Origin: an uncultured Clostridia bacterium
GTDB taxonomy: Bacteria > Bacillota > Clostridia > TANB77 > CAG-508
Assembly: GCA_947584125.1 (NCBI GenBank)
Contig: CANPWI010000082.1
Coordinates: forward strand, 1 to 6,084
DNA length: 6,084 nucleotides
Direction of reading: 5' to 3'
Positions 1 through 5,280 of the stretch are shown here, piece by piece. The translations under genes and the position numbers were made by a program. Every line of letters begins with the position of its first letter. Positions within the stretch are counted from its first letter, which is position 1. The notes beneath the pieces were generated by a model that was not told the origin of the DNA, searched no databases, and saw only the letters and a list, made by a program, of their open reading frames with translations.

Positions 1-1212
1 ATAATATCTAGCTAAATATATATTTTCCATAATTTCTTTTTTTCCTTTAGATGCTTCTATTTTCTTTTTGAAACATTGTATAAATATTTTCTGAATTTTT
101 AATATTTCTTTACTAATATCTTCTTTTTTCAAATATTCTAATATTTTATATTCTTTTTCTAGTCTTTGTTTTTCTTCTACATAATTTTTTGGTTCCATTA
201 ATTTATTACATTCTTCTATATCTTTTAATGCTTTATTTCTTTCCTTAGTAAGAACTCTTTTTAGATGCTCTAAATCTATTAGTTTACTATATTTAGGTAA
301 TTTTTCATTTCTACTATCAAATTCTTTTTTTAGAGTATCTTCATTTTGTAATTTTGAATCTATTTCTCTAATTTTATTTAATAACATTTTTTTCTTACCT
401 GTTATAGAAGATGTAAAGGCTCTTTTATTTTTTATTTTGTTATATTCTAATTCTACATACTTAAATTCATCATTAAGTCTAGTATTTTCAATTTCATTCT
501 TTTTAGAATATATTTGAATAGAAATTTTATATATTAAATCTAAAAATTCTGTTATTTCTTCTTCAGGATAAATATTTATAAGCATTTTTTTTAGGCTATC
601 TAGTTTATCTGTATCTTCTTTTTCTTTCATCCATTCTTCAAGTTTTTCATAAGATAATAATATTTGAAGATTTTGGTATATTAAATTACCATTTAAATTT
701 GTTATTTCTTTTGCAACACTATTCCATGACCATGAATTAAAATCTCTAATTATTTCTACTTTGTTATTATCTTTTCCTTCATTTAACATAGCTGGCAATG
801 TTATTCTAATATAATTATATTTTTCATTTAGATACATTTTTTCATTTCCAATATAATAAATTGCATAAAGCAATGATTTTTCATTTGGAAAACTTAATAT
901 TTCTTTTTTTTCTTTGTTAATTTTAAACAATCGATTTTGTTTTTCAAATTCTTTAGCTTGTTTACTTGTTGATTTTATAATTTCTATTTTTTTACACATT
1001 TTTATATTTTCAAGTATTGTATTTATAAAACTATTTTTACTTTCAACATTTCTTTTTACCTTTGAATAATCATGATATGCTGTTTCTACTTTATATAGCA
1101 TACTAAGCAAAAGATTTTTCACATCTTTTGAAAAATCTTTTGCTTCTAATATTTTCTCTAATTCATTATTATAGTTTTTTATACTTAACCTTGAAAATAT
1201 ATCTTCTTTCAT
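1..1212 (-). CDS. Hypothetical protein, helix-rich and charged, 3' end cut by window edge
   Basis: I do not recognise a characterised family. The frame is open for 404 codons from the ATG at 1210-1212 to the left edge, so the C-terminus is missing. The start is supported by AAAGGA about 8 nt upstream, in the 15-nt gap after the ftsK gamma-domain stop. The protein begins MKEDIFSRLS. Residues about 1-100 look helical. Residues about 105-165 look more globular, with a YAIYYIGNE stretch and an aromatic DFNSWSWN motif (157-164). Residues about 235-400 are rich in Lys and Glu and probably form long helices or coiled coil. There is no signal peptide, obvious membrane segment, Walker motif or metal-binding Cys/His cluster in the visible part. 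The tight spacing suggests cotranscription with ftsK. Codon use matches the neighbours, with no sign of recent transfer. It is very probably a real gene; its function is unknown. Confidence 0.85.
   Translation of the reverse strand, partial: MKEDIFSRLSIKNYNNELEKILEAKDFSKDVKNLLLSMLYKVETAYHDYSKVKRNVESKNSFINTILENIKMCKKIEIIKSTSKQAKEFEKQNRLFKINKEKKEILSFPNEKSLLYAIYYIGNEKMYLNEKYNYIRITLPAMLNEGKDNNKVEIIRDFNSWSWNSVAKEITNLNGNLIYQNLQILLSYEKLEEWMKEKEDTDKLDSLKKMLINIYPEEEITEFLDLIYKISIQIYSKKNEIENTRLNDEFKYVELEYNKIKNKRAFTSSITGKKKMLLNKIREIDSKLQNEDTLKKEFDSRNEKLPKYSKLIDLEHLKRVLTKERNKALKDIEECNKLMEPKNYVEEKQRLEKEYKILEYLKKEDISKEILKIQKIFIQCFKKKIEASKGKKEIMENIYLARYY
1105..1145 (-). repeat. Perfect 17-bp inverted repeat inside the hypothetical gene
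   Basis: On the plus strand the left arm is AAGCAAAAGATTTTTCA (1105-1121) and the right arm is its exact reverse complement (1129-1145), around a 7-nt loop (1122-1128). In the minus-strand mRNA it would form a 17-bp hairpin about 68-108 nt into the coding sequence, over codons 23-36. No U-tract follows directly, so a standard intrinsic terminator is unlikely. An mRNA-level role is possible but unproven. Confidence 0.85.
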
Positions 1213-1227
1213 TAAAATTTCCTTTCA

Positions 1228-1506
1228 TTAGTTATTAGTTACTTTTTCAGCATTATTGTTTGAATCTATTGTAGGTGACATTTTTAGTTCTTCCCATCTT
1301 TCACGAGTCATTAATACTTCTCTTGGTTTGCTACCTTGATATCCTGATATTATTCCTCTTTCTTCCATTTGGTCTATAATTCTTCCTGCTCTTGCGTATC
1401 CTACTTTAAATTTTCTTTGTATAAATGATGTTGATGCTGTTTTTGTATCTATAACAGTTTCTATTGCGTCCATTAAAAATGGATCTGTACCATCATCATC
1501 TTCTCC
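1228..1506 (-). CDS. ftsK: FtsK/SpoIIIE C-terminal gamma domain, in the +1 frame relative to ftsK
   Basis: This is the winged-helix gamma domain that in FtsK/SpoIIIE reads directional chromosomal motifs (KOPS in E. coli, SRS in B. subtilis) and orients the translocase. It is recognisable by a TDPFLMDAIE start, then QRKFKVGYARAGRIIDQME and GIISGYQGSKPREVL, followed by RERWEEL and a short polar tail. It is not in frame with the motor domain. It continues the protein if one nucleotide is skipped near 1505-1510. An ATG at 1540-1542 opens this frame earlier, but the residues it adds (MQIVQIKMLKI) do not resemble the polar linker expected there and no convincing ribosome binding site precedes it, so independent translation is less likely. 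With a skip of one base the full protein would be about 814 residues, near the usual SpoIIIE length. The domain itself shows no internal damage and ends at TAA. Confidence 0.85.
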   Translation of the reverse strand, partial: GEDDDGTDPFLMDAIETVIDTKTASTSFIQRKFKVGYARAGRIIDQMEERGIISGYQGSKPREVLMTRERWEELKMSPTIDSNNNAEKVTNN

Positions 1507-1545
1507 GCAAATCTTTAACATCTTTATCTGTACTATTTGCATTTT
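1496..1545 (-). other. Frame break (+1) between FtsK motor and gamma domain
   Basis: The motor frame runs ...GAT TTG CGG AGA AGA and stops at TGA (1496-1498), followed directly by another TGA. The gamma frame is open back only to a TAG just upstream of 1545, so the shift must lie within these 50 nt. The likeliest point is 1505-1510. Skipping the C of CGG gives ...KDVKDL-GEDDDGTDP; removing one T from the TTT gives ...KDVKD-CGEDDDGTDP. Both give a plausible acidic linker. Whether this is a sequencing or assembly indel, a real mutation or programmed +1 frameshifting cannot be told from one sequence. Confidence 0.85.
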
Positions 1546-3673
1546 CTATTTTTTCCAAAATATCTTCACTATATGTAACTTCTCCATTAGATTTTAAGAA
1601 ATCTACTATTTTTTCTACCTCTTTATCTGAAATAAATGCACCTTGTATTCTTGTTGGCTTAGAAACGCCTGTTGGATAAAATAACATATCTCCTTTTCCA
1701 AGTAATTTTTCAGCTCCAACCATATCTAATATAGTTCTTGAATCTACTTGTGATGAAACTGCAAATGCAATTCTTGATGGAATATTTGCTTTAATTAATC
1801 CTGTAATAACATCCACTGATGGTCTTTGTGTTGCTATAACTAAATGCATACCTGCTGCTCTTGCCATTTGTGCTAATCTACAAATTGCATCTTCTACATC
1901 TTTTGCAGCTACCATCATTAAGTCTGCAAGTTCGTCTATAATTATAACTATTTGTGGTAATATACCCATTCCATCTTCATTTTTTACTGCTTCATTATAT
2001 CCTTTTAAATCTCTTACACCTTTTCCTGCAAAAAGTTTATATCTATTTTCCATTTCTTGTACTGCCCATGCAAGTGCTCCTGCAGCTTTTTTAGGATCTG
2101 TTACTACAGGAATTAATAAATGTGGAATTCCATTATAAACTGAAAGTTCTACAACCTTTGGATCAACCATAACAAGTTTAACCTCACTTGGTTTTGCTTT
2201 ATATATTATACTTGTTATTAATGTATTTATACAAACACTTTTTCCAGAACCTGTACTACCTGCTATTAAAACATGTGGCATTTTTGCAATATCAGCAACA
2301 ATTTCCTTACCTGCAACATCTTTTCCTAATGCAAATGCAAGTTTTGAAGAATGTTCAATAAAATTATCACTTTCTATAATATCTCTTAAATGTACTGTTT
2401 CATTTTCTTTATTTGGTATTTCTATACCTACTGCTTGTTTTCCTGGTATTGGAGCTTCAATTCTTATAGATTCTGCTGCTAAATTAAGTGCTATATCATC
2501 AGCTAAATTTGCAATTTTATTAACTCTTACTCCCTCTGCTGGTTTAAGTTCATATCTAGTAATTGCTGGCCCTACAGATACATTTTCAACTTTTGCAGAA
2601 ACTCCGAAACTATACAATGTTCTTTGTAATTTTGTTGCATTATCTGCTATTGCCTTTTTACCACCTTTTAGCTGTCTTTCTTCTCCTTGAGATAATAGCT
2701 GTATTGGTGGGAATTCATAATGTTCATCTTCAACTGTAATTGTATGTTCTAATTGTAATACCTCTTTTGTTTTATCTTCTTTCTTTTGTTCTTCTGTTTT
2801 AAATAAATTAGCTTCTATTGTGTCAGGATTTATTGGTTTATTTTCAGTATTAATTGCTATTTCTGATGCAATACTTGCTACTGAATTTTTGTCTAATTTT
2901 TTTCGTTTATTTTCTTTTTTCATTTTATCGTTTAAATTAATTGTTATTTGATCTTCAAGTGGCATATCATCATCTAACGGAATATCTATTGAAGATTTGT
3001 TTACTGGTTTCAAAATAGCTTTTACTTTTTTCTTCTTTTCTGGTTTGATATTTAATATTTCTTCTTCATCTTCCTCAATCATCATATTTCTTTGTTCTTT
3101 TTGTTCTCTTCTTTCTTGTATAAATGCTCCTAAAATTTGAGCTGGTTGTAAATTAAACATAAATACAAGCAATATTACTGCCATACCAACTGATAAAATT
3201 ACAGCACCTGTTATTCCTAAAAGTTTTGTAAGAGGTATAGCTAAAAATGCTCCAACAACTCCGCCTCCTACATTTCTTTCTCCTAAATAATATGCTTGAT
3301 TAATTGCATCTTCAAATTCATCATTAACATTTAAATTTCCTTTTGTTATTTGAAATATTGACATAATTGTTGCAATACAAACAAGCACAATTAAATATTG
3401 TACTATTTTTGTTCCAAAAACATCTTTATCATCACTAGCTAAATATATTGCAAGTACAAAAGTTCCTATTGGCACAATATACTTTATCCATCCCATAATT
3501 CCACCTAGCATTGGACTAAGAGTTTGACCAATTGTTCCAGATTTTGTATATATTAAAACTATTAACAAAATACTTATAACAATTAATGATATAACAGCTA
3601 AATCTATATTAATTGTTTTTTTCTTTTTTCTTTGGTTAGTTGTTTTATTATTAGTTCTTCTTTTTTGCGCCAC
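1496..3673 (-). CDS. ftsK: FtsK/SpoIIIE-type DNA translocase, membrane and motor part
   Basis: This is a membrane-anchored ATPase that pumps double-stranded DNA through the division septum during chromosome segregation. The start is GTG (3671-3673), with a strong AGGAGG (3681-3686) 7 nt upstream. A basic N-terminus is followed by about four hydrophobic membrane segments (residues about 23-43, 56-79, 89-109 and 138-175). A long charged linker (about 185-320) comes next. The alpha and beta motor domains follow, with FGVSAKVENVSVGPAITRYEL (split here as FGVSAKVENV at 356-365 and SVGPAITRYE at 366-375), Walker A GSTGSGKS (472-479), Walker B IIIDELADL (577-585) and TQRPSVDVITG (615-625). The motor is complete. 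The frame ends after 725 residues in a spurious-looking RRR tail before the gamma domain, which lies in the +1 frame. Its TGA stop differs from the TAA used by the other genes here. As written, the product would keep the pump but lose orientation and recognition by gamma. Confidence 0.95.
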   Translation of the reverse strand: MAQKRRTNNKTTNQRKKKKTINIDLAVISLIVISILLIVLIYTKSGTIGQTLSPMLGGIMGWIKYIVPIGTFVLAIYLASDDKDVFGTKIVQYLIVLVCIATIMSIFQITKGNLNVNDEFEDAINQAYYLGERNVGGGVVGAFLAIPLTKLLGITGAVILSVGMAVILLVFMFNLQPAQILGAFIQERREQKEQRNMMIEEDEEEILNIKPEKKKKVKAILKPVNKSSIDIPLDDDMPLEDQITINLNDKMKKENKRKKLDKNSVASIASEIAINTENKPINPDTIEANLFKTEEQKKEDKTKEVLQLEHTITVEDEHYEFPPIQLLSQGEERQLKGGKKAIADNATKLQRTLYSFGVSAKVENVSVGPAITRYELKPAEGVRVNKIANLADDIALNLAAESIRIEAPIPGKQAVGIEIPNKENETVHLRDIIESDNFIEHSSKLAFALGKDVAGKEIVADIAKMPHVLIAGSTGSGKSVCINTLITSIIYKAKPSEVKLVMVDPKVVELSVYNGIPHLLIPVVTDPKKAAGALAWAVQEMENRYKLFAGKGVRDLKGYNEAVKNEDGMGILPQIVIIIDELADLMMVAAKDVEDAICRLAQMARAAGMHLVIATQRPSVDVITGLIKANIPSRIAFAVSSQVDSRTILDMVGAEKLLGKGDMLFYPTGVSKPTRIQGAFISDKEVEKIVDFLKSNGEVTYSEDILEKIENANSTDKDVKDLRRR

Positions 3674-3680
3674 TTAAATT

Positions 3681-3686
3681 CCTCCT
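3681..3686 (-). promoter_or_regulatory. Strong ribosome binding site that fixes the GTG start of ftsK
   Basis: Plus-strand CCTCCT reads AGGAGG on the coding strand and lies 7 nt upstream of the GTG at 3673. It supports the non-ATG start; no ATG lies closer to this site in the same frame. Confidence 0.85.
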
Positions 3687-3708
3687 ATTTATATAAAATA
3701 TTTTTTAA

Positions 3709-3739
3709 AGGTTAGAAGTCAAAATTTGACCTCTAACCT
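3709..3739 (-). terminator. 31-nt hairpin between the coiled-coil gene and ftsK, terminator-like
   Basis: The coding-strand arms are AGGTTAGAGGTCAAA and TTTGACTTCTAACCT around a single central T. They pair over 15 positions with one G-T wobble (nominally; the innermost pairs must open to form a loop). In plus-strand RNA the same position would be an A-C mismatch, so the minus-strand transcript is favoured. It starts about 20 nt after the stop of the 145-aa gene. Downstream the sequence is TTTAAAAAATATTTT rather than a clean U-tract, so termination may be weak. It could instead be an attenuator, an RNA processing site or a stabilising 3' end. A TTGACT within the right arm could also be the -35 of an ftsK promoter, with a poor TATTTT 16 nt on. 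Confidence 0.55.
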
Positions 3740-3759
3740 CCTTATCTTGACTTATATAT

Positions 3760-4197
3760 TTACTTTAATTCATTTCTATTTGTTTGAATTGTTTTTAATG
3801 CATCCACTAAAACATTCTCTAAATTTCCAAGTACATCATCAGCATAGTCTTTGGTTCCTTTAGAAATTTCTCTTGCCATTTCATTTGCAGTTTCAATAAT
3901 TTTTGCCTTTTGTTCATAAGCTTTTCTTGTAATTTCATGTTCATCTATCATAGATATAATTCTATTTTCTGCTTCTTTAACTATGTCTTCTGCTTCTTTT
4001 TTTGCTTCAACAATTATTCTTGATCTTTCTTCTTTTACCCATTTTGCTTGTTTTAGCTCATCAGGTAATTTCAATCTTATTTCTCTAATAATATCTAATA
4101 TTTCATCTTTATCTACTATTCCTTTATTAGAAAAAGGTACTCCTTTACTTCTTTCTAAAATTTCCTCTAATGTTTCTAATAATGTAAATATTTCCAT
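3760..4197 (-). CDS. Coiled-coil protein of the clostridial 'ATPase / V-ATPase subunit H-like' family
   Basis: A 145-residue soluble protein that is mostly helical. The N-terminus (1-45) resembles a conserved region, MEIFTLLETLEEILERSKGV with VPFSNKGIVDKDEIL (19-33). A coiled-coil stretch rich in Lys, Glu and Ala (about 47-112) holds QAKWVKEERSRI and IDEHEITRKAYEQ, and a YADDVLGNLENVL segment (118-130) follows. I recognise this layout from clostridial proteins often found near rsmD and coaD. They are labelled 'ATPase' only because the coiled coil resembles ATP synthase stalk subunits; there is no nucleotide-binding motif, so no ATPase activity should be inferred. A scaffold or DivIVA-like role is possible. 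Its ATG lies 3 nt after the rsmD stop, and its ribosome binding site AAAGGGG overlaps the last codons of rsmD, so the two are almost certainly cotranscribed and perhaps translationally coupled. coaD, which I would expect beside rsmD in many Clostridia, is not here. Confidence 0.85.
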   Translation of the reverse strand: MEIFTLLETLEEILERSKGVPFSNKGIVDKDEILDIIREIRLKLPDELKQAKWVKEERSRIIVEAKKEAEDIVKEAENRIISMIDEHEITRKAYEQKAKIIETANEMAREISKGTKDYADDVLGNLENVLVDALKTIQTNRNELK

Positions 4198-4200
4198 CTT

Positions 4201-4752
4201 TTACCCCTTTCGATTTAAGAATAGTAATTTTACTCTTCCGTACTTTCTTAAATCATAAACATTTATATCAAGTTCCTTTAGTTGTTCTAAGGTTTTATTT
4301 TCATCATCTGTTTCAATAATAATAATTCCTTCTTCATTTAATAAATTTTTATCTATAATTTCTATAACAGCATCTTTTACAAAACCTTTTTTATATGGTG
4401 GATCAAGAAAAATTATATCAAATTTTTCTTTTAAATTGTTTAAACATTTTATATAGTCTTGGTTAATTACTGTTGATTTTTCTTCGAATTTTGTTTTTGT
4501 TAGGTTATTTTTTATTATTTTTATAGCCTTTATTTCTTTATCACAAAATGTTACTTTTCTTGCTCCTCTACTTAATGCTTCTATTCCTAGTGCTCCACTA
4601 CCTGCAAATAAATCTAATATATTTGCATCATATAGCCTTGTTTGTAAAATATTAAATAATGCTTCTTTTACTCTATCTAGTGTTGGTCTTGTATTATCTC
4701 CTTCAAGAGTTTCAAGCTTTGTTCCTTTTGCTTTTCCACTTATAACCCTCAT
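4201..4752 (-). CDS. rsmD: 16S rRNA (guanine-N2)-methyltransferase RsmD
   Basis: A SAM-dependent methyltransferase that in E. coli makes m2G966 in 16S rRNA, in the 30S head near the P site. At 183 residues it has normal family length and is complete. Visible are MRVISGKAKGTKL at the N-terminus, the TRPTLDRVKEALFN signature (21-34), SAM-binding motif I DLFAGSGALGIEAL (47-60), an acidic residue after motif I in FCDKE (69-73), catalytic motif IV FLDPPYKKG (115-123) and the typical C-terminal YGRVKLLFLNRKG. The ATG at 4750-4752 is preceded by AGAGG with good spacing, which decides the start. It is the first gene after the promoter in the upstream spacer, with a predicted leader of only about 18 nt. 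Confidence 0.95.
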   Translation of the reverse strand: MRVISGKAKGTKLETLEGDNTRPTLDRVKEALFNILQTRLYDANILDLFAGSGALGIEALSRGARKVTFCDKEIKAIKIIKNNLTKTKFEEKSTVINQDYIKCLNNLKEKFDIIFLDPPYKKGFVKDAVIEIIDKNLLNEEGIIIIETDDENKTLEQLKELDINVYDLRKYGRVKLLFLNRKG

Positions 4753-4776
4753 ATTAACCTCTTTAATTTATTATAT

Positions 4777-4804
4777 ATTTTATTCTATATTTTTAATAAG
4801 TCAA
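4777..4804 (-). promoter_or_regulatory. Sigma-A-type promoter for rsmD and downstream genes
   Basis: The coding strand reads TTGACT (-35, 4799-4804), 16 nt, then TAAAAT (-10, 4777-4782). Each hexamer matches consensus at 5 of 6 positions. The start of transcription would fall near 4770, leaving a leader of about 18 nt that includes the AGAGG ribosome binding site. Its location in the only sizeable spacer of the window agrees with a new transcription unit here. AT-rich DNA yields chance matches, so this is a prediction. Confidence 0.6.
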
Positions 4805-4817
4805 TAGAATTTATGAA

Positions 4818-4850
4818 ATTGTAATATACATTTAATAATATTGTAATATA
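4818..4850 (-). repeat. Two 11-bp direct repeats upstream of the rsmD promoter
   Basis: ATTGTAATATA occurs at 4818-4828 and 4840-4850 on the plus strand (TATATTACAAT on the coding strand). The period is 22 bp, close to two helical turns. The nearer copy ends 13 nt upstream of the -35 element, where an activator site or an AT-rich UP element would lie. The 119-nt spacer between mrnC and rsmD holds these repeats and the promoter, and no small gene or clear terminator for mrnC that I can see. Confidence 0.5.
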
Positions 4851-4871
4851 TTTTAACTTTTTGTTTCATTT

Positions 4872-5267
4872 TTAATCTACATTATTTATACATTTTTCTA
4901 ATATTTCATTTAATCTTTTTTCTTGTTTTGTTAAGTATAAATATCCTATAAGTGCCTCAAAAGCTGTTGAGTACATATATTCTGTTACATCTGCATTTTT
5001 TGGTAAGTGATGATTTTTTGTATTTCTGCCTCTTCGTACAATTTCCTTTTCTTCTTCTGTTAATATTTCTTCTAATTCTTGTAATTTTTTTGCTTGTGCT
5101 GATGCTTTTACATATTTTATAGATTCTATATGTAATCTATGTGGTTTTAAATAAGTATTTTTTACAAGATAAGTTCTTATATATTTTTCATATACTGCAT
5201 CACCCACATATGCCCATACAAGTGGTGATGCTTGTTTTGCTTTATATATTTCTTCGTCTTCTTCCAA
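4872..5267 (-). CDS. mrnC: Mini-ribonuclease III (23S rRNA maturation)
   Basis: Mini-III is an RNase III catalytic domain without the double-stranded RNA binding domain; in B. subtilis it trims the ends of 23S rRNA in the assembling 50S particle. The 131-residue length fits the family. Visible are SPLVWAYVGDAVYEKYIR (14-31) with the catalytic Asp at 23 and nearby Glu27, the RRGRNTK signature (78-84) and STAFEALIGYLYL (100-112) with the second catalytic acidic residue Glu104. The start is TTG (5265-5267), supported by AAAGGAG (5274-5280) 6 nt upstream. That ribosome binding site lies directly after the rbgA stop, 13 nt before this start, so the two genes form one transcript. The stop is TAA. 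Identification is firm. Confidence 0.93.
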   Translation of the reverse strand: MEEDEEIYKAKQASPLVWAYVGDAVYEKYIRTYLVKNTYLKPHRLHIESIKYVKASAQAKKLQELEEILTEEEKEIVRRGRNTKNHHLPKNADVTEYMYSTAFEALIGYLYLTKQEKRLNEILEKCINNVD

Positions 5268-5273
5268 TTTATT

Positions 5274-5280
5274 CTCCTTT
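5274..5280 (-). promoter_or_regulatory. Ribosome binding site that supports the TTG start of mrnC
   Basis: CTCCTTT on the plus strand reads AAAGGAG on the coding strand, 6 nt before the TTG at 5267. It fills most of the 13-nt gap after the rbgA stop and decides the unusual start codon. Confidence 0.8.

Noticed and set aside
1484..1506. GGAG followed by ATGATGATG near the ftsK frame break as a restart site
   Set aside because: The ATG triplets are in the third frame, which soon stops. They do not open the gamma frame.
1540..1542. ATG as an independent start for the gamma domain
   Set aside because: It would allow a separate 104-aa protein, but the added residues are hydrophobic where a polar linker is expected, the ribosome binding site is weak and the gamma domain normally belongs to the same chain as the motor. 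Kept only as a minor alternative.
1464..1679. Plus-strand open frame of 71 codons
   Set aside because: It lies antisense to the ftsK motor and gamma coding sequence, has no ribosome binding site of note and its translation resembles nothing. It is a shadow of the AT-rich minus-strand gene.
3983..4258. Plus-strand open frame of 91 codons
   Set aside because: It overlaps the coiled-coil gene and the end of rsmD in antisense. The serine- and phenylalanine-rich translation is typical of the reverse of Lys/Glu-rich coding sequence.
4809..4869. TTTCAT/ATGAAA inverted pair as an mrnC terminator
   Set aside because: The arms are short, the loop is over 40 nt and no U-tract follows, so a terminator cannot be supported.
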